In this document: positions 17,912-26,999 of the stretch, piece after piece
How positions within the stretch are numbered: position 1 is the stretch's first letter
Layout: each line of letters opens with the position of its first letter
Program-made: the position numbers and the translations under genes
From: Mesorhizobium shangrilense
GTDB taxonomy: Bacteria; Pseudomonadota; Alphaproteobacteria; Rhizobiales; Rhizobiaceae
Assembly: GCF_040537815.1 (NCBI RefSeq)
Contig: NZ_JBEWSZ010000004.1
Coordinates: 124,001-188,000, forward strand
Length of the DNA stretch: 64,000 nucleotides
Direction of reading: 5' to 3'
The notes under the pieces: generated by a model
What the model saw: only the letters and a program-made list of their open reading frames with translations
Database searches by the model: none
What the model was told of the DNA's origin: nothing

Positions 17912-19009
17912 ATGAAGCATGTCTACGAGATCGCGGTGGTGCATGGCGACGGCATCGGCCCGGAAGTCTGCGCCGCCGCGGTCGAGGTGGTGAAGGCAGC
18001 GCTCGGGTCCGGCAGCCCTCTGCGCTTCACCGAACATCCGGCCGGAGCGGAGCATTTCCTGAAGACCGGCCAGAGCTTTCCCGAGCCGACCTTCCAGGCG
18101 TGCCGGGCCGCCGATGCCATCCTGCATGGCGCGGGCGGGCTGCCGGGCGTCGTCTATGCAGACGGGACCGAAGCGGGTCTGGATTTCACACTCAGGCTGC
18201 GCTTCGAGCTCGACCTCTACGCCAACATCCGCCCTGTCAGGCTGTTCGAAGGGGTGCAAAGCCCCTTGAGCGGAGTGAAGGCGGGCGACATCGACTACAT
18301 CATCCTGCGCGAGAACAGCGAGGGGCTTTACGCGGCGCGCGGCGCGGGCGCCCTGCTGCGCGGCGAAGTCGCGGTCGACACCCTCGTGCAGACCCGCGTA
18401 GGCATCGAGCGCATCGTGCGCAAGGCCTTCGAACTGGCCCGCCAGTCGAACGGCGCGCCGCGAGACGGCGTGCGCCGGGTCACCTGCTGCGACAAGGCCA
18501 ACGTGCTGCGCAGCTATGCCTTTTTCCGCTCCGTCTTCGACGACGTGGCGAAGGACTATCCCGACGTCGCGACCGAGCACGCGCTGGTCGACGCCATGGC
18601 GATGCATCTCGTGCTGAAGCCCGGCCATTTCAACGTCATCGTCAGCGAGAACATGTTCGGCGACATCCTGTCCGACCTGGCCGCCGCGACCGTGGGCGGA
18701 ATGGGCATGGCGCCCTCGGCCGAGATCGGCGCGGCGAACGGCTTCTTCCAGGCCGCGCACGGCTCCGCGCCAGACATTGCCGGCAAGGGCATCGCCAATC
18801 CCTTTGGGACGATCCTGTCGGCGGCATCGATGCTCGACTGGCTCGGGCTCAAGCACAGCGACGAAAAGCTCAGCCAGGCCGCCGAACGAATCCGTCGGGT
18901 GACGCAAGCCTGCCTGGCCAAAGGTCTGCTCAGCGCCGACCTTGGAGGAACCTCGTCCACGCGCCAGATAACCCATTCTGTCTGCGACCGGCTCGCGGCC
19001 GCGGCGTGA
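17912..19009 (+). CDS. Isocitrate/isopropylmalate dehydrogenase-family enzyme
   Basis: Metal-dependent hydroxyacid oxidative decarboxylase, 365 residues. VVHGDGIGPEV opens the protein, LRENSEGLYAARG (about 130-142) holds the phosphorylation-loop-like Ser region, Lys in CDKANVLR and Asp in VSENMFGDILSDLAA supply the catalytic and metal residues, and AHGSAPDIAGKGIANP is the NAD-binding loop. Because leuB is normally beside leuCD and icd is longer, and because this copy sits behind an SDR, a catabolic role on tartrate, malate-type or branched hydroxyacids (TtuC/DmlA-like) is more likely than leucine synthesis. The substrate is inferred from context. Confidence 0.82.
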   Translation: MKHVYEIAVVHGDGIGPEVCAAAVEVVKAALGSGSPLRFTEHPAGAEHFLKTGQSFPEPTFQACRAADAILHGAGGLPGVVYADGTEAGLDFTLRLRFELDLYANIRPVRLFEGVQSPLSGVKAGDIDYIILRENSEGLYAARGAGALLRGEVAVDTLVQTRVGIERIVRKAFELARQSNGAPRDGVRRVTCCDKANVLRSYAFFRSVFDDVAKDYPDVATEHALVDAMAMHLVLKPGHFNVIVSENMFGDILSDLAAATVGGMGMAPSAEIGAANGFFQAAHGSAPDIAGKGIANPFGTILSAASMLDWLGLKHSDEKLSQAAERIRRVTQACLAKGLLSADLGGTSSTRQITHSVCDRLAAAA

Positions 19010-19103
19010 GGCGCCGGGCCGCAGCCACGGGCCGTTGCCCGAACACGTTTCGCGCCGGCTTAGCCAAGGCCAATCATGTAGCCTCTCGGACCATCGTCGG
19101 ATG

Positions 19104-19134
19104 AGGCTGATACGACCAGGTTGAAGATCAGCCT
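19104..19134 (+). terminator. Hairpin after the dehydrogenase gene
   Basis: AGGCTGAT (19104-19111) pairs perfectly with ATCAGCCT (19127-19134) around a 15-base loop, about 95 bp after the dehydrogenase stop. There is no U-tract, so a role in termination or mRNA stability is tentative. The remaining 295-bp gap holds nothing else recognisable apart from AT-rich sequence before the next start. Confidence 0.35.
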
Positions 19135-19304
19135 GGTTGGCGGAGCTTTCCGCCGATCGATCCGCTTCTAACGATGGATACTCCACAAAAGGTCCCGGCG
19201 CCATGGATTCGGCGGACTGTCAAATCCCGCTAACGCCATAACTTGCCCAGATGGCTGTGATGTATTATCAAAAGATTGCCGACTTAGATTTTGAAAGGAT
19301 ATTT

Positions 19305-19748
19305 ATGGTTGAAGATATTGATAATCGCGCCGCTGAAATAATAGAGCTGACCGCGGATATTGTCGCGGCCTACGTCAAGAACAATCCGGTGCCCGTGACG
19401 GGTCTGCCCGATTTGATTGCGGCAACGCATTCGTCGCTTTTGAACCTCGGCCGGCCGCAGGTTGTAGAGACGCCGGCGCGGACGCCGGCTGTAAACCCGA
19501 AGAAATCGGTGTTCCCGGATTACATCGTGTCGCTGGAGGATGGCCGCAAGTTCAAGTCCATGAAACGCCACCTCGGTCTGCTCGGCATGACGCCCGACGA
19601 ATACAGGCAGAAGTGGAACCTGCCGGCTGACTATCCGATGGTTGCACCAAGCTACGCGGCCCGGCGATCCGCCCTTGCGAAAGCCCTGGGGCTTGGCAAG
19701 AAGAGAGCGCCGGTGACTGTGCCATCGAGGCGCAAGGCAAAAGCATGA
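19305..19748 (+). CDS. MucR/Ros-family regulator lacking the usual zinc ligands
   Basis: Homologue of the MucR/Ros global regulators, 147 residues. The N-terminal ELTADIVAAYVKNN helix and the C-terminal DEYRQKWNLPADYPMVAPSYA segment are typical. In the zinc-finger region the usual CLED and distal His are changed: it reads DYIVSLEDGRKFKSMKRHLGLLG, so the Cys is Ser and the last His is lost. Zinc-independent homologues are known from Mesorhizobium loti, so DNA binding may be kept. The ATG at 19305 has AAGGA six bases upstream; an earlier ATG at 19251 would add 18 atypical residues. It is a single gene without operon partners. Confidence 0.88.
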   Translation: MVEDIDNRAAEIIELTADIVAAYVKNNPVPVTGLPDLIAATHSSLLNLGRPQVVETPARTPAVNPKKSVFPDYIVSLEDGRKFKSMKRHLGLLGMTPDEYRQKWNLPADYPMVAPSYAARRSALAKALGLGKKRAPVTVPSRRKAKA

Positions 19749-19958
19749 TATCGGCGCCATGCGATCGGGCCTGCCCGATCGCATAAGCCTGACGCCCGCG
19801 CAGGACGTCCGTACAGGGCATGGCGTAACGCCTTCCGCGATCACGCCATAACCCCGTGCCGCAGAATCACCGATGTTGGCGCCGCGGCGGACCTTATCCG
19901 TCAGGCCTGCGCCAAGCTTCGTCCTCAGGCTCCCTTGGCGTCGGCCACCTGCGCATGA

Positions 19959-20792
19959 AGACCGGGAGTGTCGGAGGCGTTCGCGGGTGTGCGGCGCATC
20001 GAGGAAATTCGCGCTGTCGCCGACAGCGGCGGCATCTCCGCCGGTGTCGAGATCGACCGCCTGCACGCTGCCTTTGCGGATATCCCGCTTCGGCCACTGG
20101 GCTTTCCGGTGCATGCCTATATCGAGCCGCATATCGAACAGCATGTGCTGCTCGAGGAAGCCGGCAAGACGATTGGAATCGTGACCGGCATTCAGGGCAA
20201 GAAGACCTTCGAGATCGAGATCTCTGGCGAGAAGGGGCACGCCGGCACGCTGGCGATGAGCGATCGCCGGGATGCGGTCGCTGCCTTTGCCCGTATCGCC
20301 GCAATGCTTCACGACAAGGTCGGCGGCGATGATCCCGACGTCAAATTCACGATCGGCCGTGTCGAGGTCTATCCCAATGCTCCGTCGGTCGTGCCTCACG
20401 CCGTGCGCTTCCGGGTCGATCTTCGCCATCCCGACAATGATGCGCTTGAGAGGGGCGGGCGCCTGATCCGTTCGATCTGCGAAGACTTGGCGAAACCCTG
20501 CCGCGCCAAGGTGACCACGCTGGTTTCGGCGTCCTCCAACGATTTTGATGAACGGCTGAGGGCCATGATCGCGGCGGCTGCCGAGCACTATGGCTTCCCG
20601 GCCATGCCGGTGCTCTCATACGCGGGTCACGACGCGCGCCAGATGGCAAGGCTTTGCCGCAGCGCAATGATCTTCATCCCTTGTCGCGACGGCATCAGCC
20701 ATGACGAGAGCGAGTGGATAGAACCGGAACATGCCGCCGCAGGAGCCCAGGTGCTGTGCGCTGTAATCGCGGAGCTGGCGGCCGGCGCCTGA
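19959..20792 (+). pseudogene. 5'-truncated M20 amidohydrolase (N-carbamoyl-amino-acid hydrolase/allantoate amidohydrolase type)
   Basis: The frame encodes about 275 residues matching only the C-terminal two thirds of the roughly 410-residue family. AYIEPHIEQHVLLEEAGKTIGIVTGIQG, GHAGTLAMSDRRDA and the C-terminal SYAGHDARQMA segment are all recognisable. The N-terminal part, which carries the first metal-binding His and Asp, is missing, and a TGA at 19956-19958 closes the frame just before the homology begins. No ribosome-binding site precedes the GTG at 19968. It is therefore probably a remnant. No partner genes for ureide or hydantoin catabolism are nearby. Confidence 0.75.
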
Positions 20793-20995
20793 TGATTGGA
20801 TCGCCCGCAGGTCATCGGCGTTACAAGGAACATGACGACCCGCCAGATCGAGAAGCAGGAGCGCGATAGGCGCCTTGCTTGCCTTCGCGGCAGACGGATT
20901 CGCAGGGATCACGCGATGGCACGGTCCTTGGCCGAAGGAATCTCGGCGTCAGCGGGACGGCCTGCCAGCAGTGTTGGATCGCATCCTACACCGCC

Positions 20996-22024
20996 TCAAA
21001 TCTCCGGAATGTTTTCCTTGAAGATCACCTGCAGCCTGGGCTGGTGCAACTCGTAGGGCAGGCCCCTGACGGCGTGCGTGAGGATGTTGAGCGCCTCGCG
21101 CGCTTCGACGCGCGGGTTCTGATCGATGACGGCGTCGAGCGTGCCGTCGAGCAGCAGGTCCTTGGTGCCGTCGGTCACCTCATGGCCAAGGAAGATCGTG
21201 GACTGGGCGCGGCCGCGTTCCTTCAGGGCACGGGCAATGCCGGTGTTGCCGGCGCCGACATTGTAGATCGCGGCGAGGTCCGGATGACGTTCCAGCAGGG
21301 CAGACGCCTCGGAGTAGGCCTTCTCGCGGTCATCCAGCATTTCGCGCATCTCGACGATCTGCAGATTGGGCGCTTCCTCCGTCAGTACATGGCGGAATCC
21401 CATCTCGCGCTCCTCATGCCCGCGATAGGACAGGGAGCCGGCGAGCAGCGCCACCTTGCCAGGGCGATCGGCGCTGATGAAGCGGTTGAGGAGATAGCCT
21501 GCAAGCCGGCCGGCGGCGCGGTTGTCGATGCCGATATAGGCGACCCTGGGCACATGCAGGATATCGGAGGCGATGGTCACCACCTTGATATCGTCAGCCG
21601 AAAGCGAGCGGATCGCCTCACGCACTGTCGGATGATCGAGCGCGATGACACCCACGCCTTGCGTCCGACCGCGCAGGTCCTGCAGCAGACGCGCGAGCCG
21701 GTCGGGATTGAAGCCTTCGATCGTGGTGATGTGGACATCGAGATCAGGGCGCAGTTGCGCCTGCGCCTCGATCTGCCGGTGCAGCATCTTGATGAAGGAA
21801 TTGGTACCGGCGGGCAGCGCGAAGTCGAGCCGGATGATTTCGCCGGGCAGGGCTCGTGGTGGCGCCGCATTCGAACTCTCGGCGATGTAGCCGAGCCGCT
21901 GCGCCATTTCGAGCACGATTTCACGCGTGCGGGCCCGCACGCCCGGCCGGTTGTTGAGCACACGGTCGACCGTGGCGGCGGAAACGCCGGCTTCCCGGGC
22001 TATGTCTGTCAGCGTGGACCGCAC
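20996..22024 (-). CDS. LacI-family transcriptional regulator
   Basis: Repressor-type regulator of 342 residues. The N-terminal LacI helix-turn-helix is complete (TLTDIAREAGVSAATVDRVLNN, residues 4-25), followed by the hinge helix and a periplasmic-binding-protein-like core. The protein starts with GTG preceded by GAGG. It diverges from the long transporter/catabolic operon beginning at 22398 and is the best candidate for its local control, releasing the promoter when the imported sugar or a derivative binds. Its operator was not identified with certainty. Confidence 0.92.
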   Translation of the reverse strand: MRSTLTDIAREAGVSAATVDRVLNNRPGVRARTREIVLEMAQRLGYIAESSNAAPPRALPGEIIRLDFALPAGTNSFIKMLHRQIEAQAQLRPDLDVHITTIEGFNPDRLARLLQDLRGRTQGVGVIALDHPTVREAIRSLSADDIKVVTIASDILHVPRVAYIGIDNRAAGRLAGYLLNRFISADRPGKVALLAGSLSYRGHEEREMGFRHVLTEEAPNLQIVEMREMLDDREKAYSEASALLERHPDLAAIYNVGAGNTGIARALKERGRAQSTIFLGHEVTDGTKDLLLDGTLDAVIDQNPRVEAREALNILTHAVRGLPYELHQPRLQVIFKENIPEI

Positions 22025-22315
22025 AGTCGATTACCTCATTCCCAGTGCGCCGAGCGCATCAAAATCATGCATTGTTCCGTTGGACACATCGGGCGACAGC
22101 TCAGCATCGTCGGTGATTCTGATGGGAAATGATGTAGCCGGCCTGGACTGATGCACAAGCTGTTGCGCTAAACCACTTGCTCGCCCGCAGCGAAAATCGG
22201 TTGAAAGCGCCGATTCTCCATCAAATTCAAGCAAGACATGCGACTTCATGATCCCTACACAAGGCATTTTCGCTCCCAATTGCGATGCTGTGATGTATTT
22301 TGATTAATTATGATG

Positions 22316-22387
22316 TTGACAGCCTTACCATACTGCCGTCAATATCCCTCATGACAGGCTGGGAGGAACCAAGGCCCGTCATGAGGG
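22316..22387 (+). promoter_or_regulatory. Promoter and leader hairpin of the catabolic operon
   Basis: TTGACA at 22316-22321 is followed 17 bases later by TCAATA, a weak -10. Downstream, CCCTCATGAC (22346-22355) and GTCATGAGGG (22378-22387) form a perfect 10-bp inverted repeat with a 22-base spacer. The second arm runs into the ribosome-binding site GAGGGAGGAA of the binding-protein gene, and another GGGAGGAA lies in the loop. It may be an operator or a leader hairpin that masks the ribosome-binding site. The other approximately 290 bp of this divergent region hold no further clear feature. Confidence 0.55.
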
Positions 22388-22397
22388 AGGAAATCCA

Positions 22398-24011
22398 ATG
22401 TCGAATTTGACCCGCGTCTCGCGGCGGCGCCTGTTGACGTCCGGTGGCAAGGCCGCCGTGATCATGGCGGCGGCAGGTATCGCACCGAAATTCATCCGTC
22501 CCAGCCGCGCCTATGCGGCGGACGCGTTGGCGCCCGGCATGATCGGCGGCCCGACGGGCTTTGACGGCGCCGAGCGCTACCAGTATGGCGCCGACACGCC
22601 GGAAGGCCGCGCCATCGAGGCGGTCAAGGCGCTGAAGGGCGCCGGCAAGGCACCCTCAAAGATCGTGCTGGGCCTGTCGGATGGCTCGATCGGCCAGCTG
22701 ACGCAGCCTTTCCCGACCGGCGCGCCGTCGATCAAGGAGCTGTGGGAAAAGGAAACCGGCATCCCGATCGAGATCGTCGGTCTGCCGAACGGCCAGGAAT
22801 TCACCAAGACGATGCAGGACATCTCCACCAAGGGTGGGGCCTATGATATCTACTCGACCGAGTGGAACCGCCTCGGCGATCTCGCCGAAACCGGCGGCAT
22901 TGCCAAGCTCGATGATTTCGTCGCGCAGTACAAGCCGGAGTGGGACGACCCGGTGACCGGCTATGTCGATGGTGCCAAGGGCGTTTCCCTGCTCAACAAA
23001 TATCGCGGCGCTAACTATGGCGTGTCGCTGGACGGCGACTTCCAGACCTGGGTCTACCGCACCGACCTGTTTGGCGACGAGGCCGAGAAGAAGGCCTTCA
23101 AGGACAAGTACGGTTATGATCTGGCGCCGCCCAAGACCTGGAAGCAGCACGGCGACATCGCCGCGTTCTTCCAGCGCCCGGACAAGGGGCTGTTCGGTTC
23201 CACCGATCTGCGCAACCAGGGCTGGGGCTATACCAACTGGTACCAGCGCTATGTCTCGATGGCCTCGCCCAACCAGTTCCTGTTCGGAGACGACGGCAAG
23301 CCGCTGATCAATTCCGAGCATGGCATTACCGCGACCAACGAATATGTCGCGTCACTGTCGCATCATTCGCCGGATGCCATTTCATGGGGCTGGCCGGAGC
23401 AGTACGGCAATTTCGCCAAGGGGGGTGCTGCCATGACTTGCGCCTTTTCCAACCTGCCGAAATTCCTCGACAACGCCGGCAACAAGGATTCGAAGGTCAC
23501 CGGCAAGATCGGCTCGATGCTGCCGCCCGGCCGCGAGATAGACGGCAAGCTGATCAGCCGCTCGGTGCTCTGGTTCTCGCTGACCGGCATGGTCTCGTCG
23601 CAGTCGAAGAACCAGGAGGTCGCCTATCTCCTGCTGCAGTGGCTGGGCTCGGCCCGCATCTACGCCTGGATGAGCGCCAATCCCGGCGGCTATCTCGATC
23701 CGTTCCGGCTTTCGGATTTCTCCGATCCGCTGGTGCGCCAGACCTACCACGCCTATCACATGGACGTGGTGCGCGAGACGGTTGCGCGCACCGTGCCGAC
23801 CATCAACTATCCCGGCGCCACGGCTTTCCACAACGCGCTCGACGAGAACCTCATGGCATCGCTGACCAAGGCCAAGACGTCGGAGCAGGCGATGGCCGAC
23901 ACCGAGAGGGAATGGAAGAAGATTTCCCGCCGCATCGGCGAGGACAAGCTCCTGGAGGCCATCAGGACCAACAAGGAGGCCTGGCCGACCGTTCTCGATC
24001 CGATCGCCTGA
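22398..24011 (+). CDS. Tat-exported ABC transporter substrate-binding protein
   Basis: Periplasmic binding protein of 537 residues, long for the family-1 (sugar/polyol) class. A twin-arginine signal is present (SRRRLLTSGG at residues 8-17, hydrophobic stretch to about 33, then SRAYA), implying export of the folded protein. The body has the type-1 SBP pattern, for example YDIYSTEWNRLGDLAETGG. It heads a five-gene importer with two permeases and two unequal ATPases, an arrangement like the rhizobial glycerol importer GlpSTPQV, whose binding protein is also large. The ligand here is probably a polyol or inosamine-like compound, from the neighbouring enzymes. Confidence 0.87.
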   Translation: MSNLTRVSRRRLLTSGGKAAVIMAAAGIAPKFIRPSRAYAADALAPGMIGGPTGFDGAERYQYGADTPEGRAIEAVKALKGAGKAPSKIVLGLSDGSIGQLTQPFPTGAPSIKELWEKETGIPIEIVGLPNGQEFTKTMQDISTKGGAYDIYSTEWNRLGDLAETGGIAKLDDFVAQYKPEWDDPVTGYVDGAKGVSLLNKYRGANYGVSLDGDFQTWVYRTDLFGDEAEKKAFKDKYGYDLAPPKTWKQHGDIAAFFQRPDKGLFGSTDLRNQGWGYTNWYQRYVSMASPNQFLFGDDGKPLINSEHGITATNEYVASLSHHSPDAISWGWPEQYGNFAKGGAAMTCAFSNLPKFLDNAGNKDSKVTGKIGSMLPPGREIDGKLISRSVLWFSLTGMVSSQSKNQEVAYLLLQWLGSARIYAWMSANPGGYLDPFRLSDFSDPLVRQTYHAYHMDVVRETVARTVPTINYPGATAFHNALDENLMASLTKAKTSEQAMADTEREWKKISRRIGEDKLLEAIRTNKEAWPTVLDPIA

Positions 24012-24093
24012 TCCCTGCCGGGGACTGCGCAGAGGAGGGGAGGGGCTCGTCGCTCTTCCCCTCCAACCATGACGCCACCAGCAAAGCAGCCAG

Positions 24094-24954
24094 ATGAAGC
24101 GTTCCATTCCTTTCGAGATCTTCCGCTACGCGATGATCCTCGTGGCCATGACGGTAACGTTGATCCCGATCCTGTGGATGATGTCTATGGCCTTCAAGCC
24201 GATCGCGGAATGGTCTGCGACGGGTGCCGACCTGACCTGGTGGCCGAAAGACCCGACGCTCAGCAATTTCCAGTTCGTGTTCGGCGAATCCACCAACAAT
24301 TTGATCGTGGCGCTCGACCGCAACGCGCTGAAGCCAATCCTGTCGTCACTGTTGTCAGCGGTGTTCGGAACGGCGATCGCCATGTCGGCGGGCACCGCCG
24401 CCGCCTACGGCCTGTCGCGCTTCGGTTCGGGACAGAACCTGCCGCTGGCGCTGATCCAGCTCAGGCTGTTTCCACCGATGGCGGTGATGATCCCGGTGAT
24501 GATCATGTGGGCCTTCCTCAACTTCACCGACAGCTGGTGGGGCCTGTCGCTGGTCTATGGCATCGTCACCTTGCCGTTCGCCTTCTGGCTGATGAAGACC
24601 TTCTTCGACGACGTGCCGCGCGAGATCGAGGAGGCAGCGCTCGTCGAGGGTTGCTCGCGGCTGCGCGTCTTCACCCGCATCACATTGCCGATGATGCGCG
24701 CGCCCCTGGCAAGTGCGGCGCTCTTCGTCTTCATCCTTAACTGGTCGGACTATCTGATCGCTCTGCTCCTGACGACGCGCGAATGGGTGACGATCCCCGT
24801 CTACATGGCCTCGCTGTCTTCATCGATGACCGGGCAGCTCTACGGCGCAAAGGCGGCACTTGGCCTGATCGCCGCCGTGCCTCCCGTCATCATGGGCATT
24901 GCCATCCAGCGCCATCTGGTGCGCGGGCTGACCTTCGGGGCGCTCAAGCAATGA
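24094..24954 (+). CDS. Carbohydrate ABC transporter permease (MalG type)
   Basis: Inner-membrane permease of 286 residues with about six hydrophobic segments. The cytoplasmic EAA loop that docks on the ATPase is clear: [23 protein letters not shown] near residues 170-195. It lies 82 bp after the binding protein and overlaps the next permease gene by ATGA. With the following gene it forms the membrane channel. Confidence 0.9.
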   Translation: MKRSIPFEIFRYAMILVAMTVTLIPILWMMSMAFKPIAEWSATGADLTWWPKDPTLSNFQFVFGESTNNLIVALDRNALKPILSSLLSAVFGTAIAMSAGTAAAYGLSRFGSGQNLPLALIQLRLFPPMAVMIPVMIMWAFLNFTDSWWGLSLVYGIVTLPFAFWLMKTFFDDVPREIEEAALVEGCSRLRVFTRITLPMMRAPLASAALFVFILNWSDYLIALLLTTREWVTIPVYMASLSSSMTGQLYGAKAALGLIAAVPPVIMGIAIQRHLVRGLTFGALKQ

Positions 24955-25910
24955 GCGCGGTGACGGCGACGATTTCGGAGGGTGAGATGGACGCGGCCCG
25001 CGCAAAGCCGGCCCTGCGAAATGAAGGCGCGCGGCTGGGCTTCCGGCTGACACTGCCGGCGCAGATCCTGGTGCTGTTCATCTCGGCCTTTCCACTGCTG
25101 ATGCAGCTCTACATCAGCGTCACCGACTGGTCGCCGCTGTCGGGCACCGGCTGGTGGAACGCCTGGTCGATGTGGAACAGTTTCGCCAACTACACCGATC
25201 TTGCCGCCGACACGCGCTTCTGGAGCGCGCTGAAGCGCACGGCCATCGTCATGGTGGTCTGTGTGCCCGCCGAGTTCCTGCTCGGGCTGGCGTTGGCGAC
25301 CCTGTTTGCCGACGAGTTTCCGGGCAAGCGGATCTTCTACTCGATCCTGCTGATGCCGATGATGGTGGTGCCAGCTGTAGCCGGCTACATGTTCTTCATG
25401 CTGTTCCAGTCAGGCGGCCCGGTGAACGACATATTGTCCTCGCTCACCGGGCACCCCGTCACCATCGCATGGTTGTCCGATCCCACCTTGGCACTGATCG
25501 CCGTGATGGTCGCCGACATCTGGCAGTGGACGCCGCTGATGTTCCTCATCCTGCTGGCCGGCCTCGTCGGCGTGCCGGAGGACCAGATCAAGGCGGCGAC
25601 GCTGCTCGGCGCCAATCCATGGCAGCGCTTCGCCACCATCGTGCTGCCGAAGATGAAGACGATCATCATCATCGCGCTGGCCATTCGGGTGATCGAGAAT
25701 TTCAAGATCTTCGACACGCTCTACATCATGACCGGCGGCGGTCCCGGCGTCGCCACCGAGACGATCTCCGTCTACATCTACAAGCTGACCACGCAGGATT
25801 TGATCTGGGGCTATGTCGCGGCGATCGCGCTGGCCATCCTCATCGTGCTGTCCATCGCCGCCGTCTTCGCCATGAAGCGCATGGCCCGGACCCGGGAACT
25901 GGTGGCATGA
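24951..25910 (+). CDS. Carbohydrate ABC transporter permease (MalF type)
   Basis: Second channel subunit, 319 residues, about six hydrophobic segments after a polar N-terminus. The EAA-like loop reads [22 protein letters not shown] near residue 220, with the canonical EAA changed to KAA. The start is the ATG overlapping the previous stop; it overlaps the next gene in the same way, so translation of these genes is probably coupled. Confidence 0.9.
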   Translation: MSAVTATISEGEMDAARAKPALRNEGARLGFRLTLPAQILVLFISAFPLLMQLYISVTDWSPLSGTGWWNAWSMWNSFANYTDLAADTRFWSALKRTAIVMVVCVPAEFLLGLALATLFADEFPGKRIFYSILLMPMMVVPAVAGYMFFMLFQSGGPVNDILSSLTGHPVTIAWLSDPTLALIAVMVADIWQWTPLMFLILLAGLVGVPEDQIKAATLLGANPWQRFATIVLPKMKTIIIIALAIRVIENFKIFDTLYIMTGGGPGVATETISVYIYKLTTQDLIWGYVAAIALAILIVLSIAAVFAMKRMARTRELVA

Positions 25911-26995
25911 GCGCGATCCACCTGCAAAACCTCGTCAAGACATTCGGCGATTTCAACGCGCTGAAGACCATGGACCTGGCCATCGCCGACGGTGAGTTCA
26001 TGGCGCTGCTTGGCCCCTCGGGCTGCGGCAAGTCGACGACGATGAACATGATCGCCGGCATGGAGCAGCCGACCAGCGGCAAGATCCTGTTTGGCGACCG
26101 CGACATGGCAGGCGTGCCGATGGGCCGGCGCGGCGTCGGCTTCGTCTTCCAGAACTATGCCATCTTCACCCATATGACGGTACGCCAGAACCTGGCCTAC
26201 GGGCCAAGGATGCGCGGCGCTGCCAAGGCCGAGATCGACCGGCGCGTCGGCACCATCGCCGAGATGTTGCAGTTGACGCCATTGCTTGACCGCAAGGCCG
26301 ACCGGTTGTCGGTCAACATCCTGCAGCGGGTGGCGATCGGCCGTTCGGCGATCATGGAGCCGGCTATCTTCCTGCTCGACGAGCCGCTGTCCAATGTCGA
26401 CGCGGCGTTCCGGGCGGTGATGCGCACCGAGCTGAAACAATTGCAGCGGCAATTCCGCCAGACCATGGTCTATGTCACCCATGACCAGCTCGAAGCCATG
26501 ACGATGGCCGACCGCATCGCGGTCATGGACCATGGCGTGCTGCAGCAGGTCGGCACGCCGCTCGAAGTCTACAACAATCCGGCCAATGTCTTCGTCGCCC
26601 GCTTCATCGGCGCTCCCGGCATGAACCTGCTCAAGGGCAGGCCGGCCGAGAGCGACCGTGGCCTGGTCGTCGATCTCGGGCCGCTGGGCGTCACGCCACC
26701 CTTGCCTGACGAACTCGCGGCGGCCCTGCGTGGCGTGCGCGGCGACGTGCTCTATGGTTTCCGTCCGGAACAGGCGATGCTGGTCGAGAATGGCGGGATT
26801 TCGATGCCGGTGACCTTCGTCGAACGCATCGGCGCGCGCACCATCGTTCATCTCGGGCAGGGCGAAAATGCCGTGAAGGCGGTGTTCGACAATGATGTCG
26901 GGGTGTCTATCGAGCAGGCGGCAACCATCGCGCCACCCGCGCCGTCGGTGCGCATTTTTGATGCGGCCACCGGCGTAGCCGTGAACGCGGATTGA
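25907..26995 (+). CDS. ABC ATPase with altered signature motif (importer subunit A)
   Basis: MalK/UgpC-type ATPase of 362 residues with a C-terminal TOBE-like regulatory region. Walker A GPSGCGKST lies at 36-44, the Q-loop in VFQNYAIF near 81, Walker B FLLDEP with catalytic Glu159, and the switch His in VYVTHD. The signature motif, normally LSGGQ, is LSVNI (134-138). Its partner encoded next has the opposite defect, so the two probably form a heterodimer with one good ATP site. The gene overlaps the upstream permease by ATGA and ends five bases before its partner. Confidence 0.9.
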   Translation: MSAIHLQNLVKTFGDFNALKTMDLAIADGEFMALLGPSGCGKSTTMNMIAGMEQPTSGKILFGDRDMAGVPMGRRGVGFVFQNYAIFTHMTVRQNLAYGPRMRGAAKAEIDRRVGTIAEMLQLTPLLDRKADRLSVNILQRVAIGRSAIMEPAIFLLDEPLSNVDAAFRAVMRTELKQLQRQFRQTMVYVTHDQLEAMTMADRIAVMDHGVLQQVGTPLEVYNNPANVFVARFIGAPGMNLLKGRPAESDRGLVVDLGPLGVTPPLPDELAAALRGVRGDVLYGFRPEQAMLVENGGISMPVTFVERIGARTIVHLGQGENAVKAVFDNDVGVSIEQAATIAPPAPSVRIFDAATGVAVNAD

Positions 26996-26999
26996 GATC

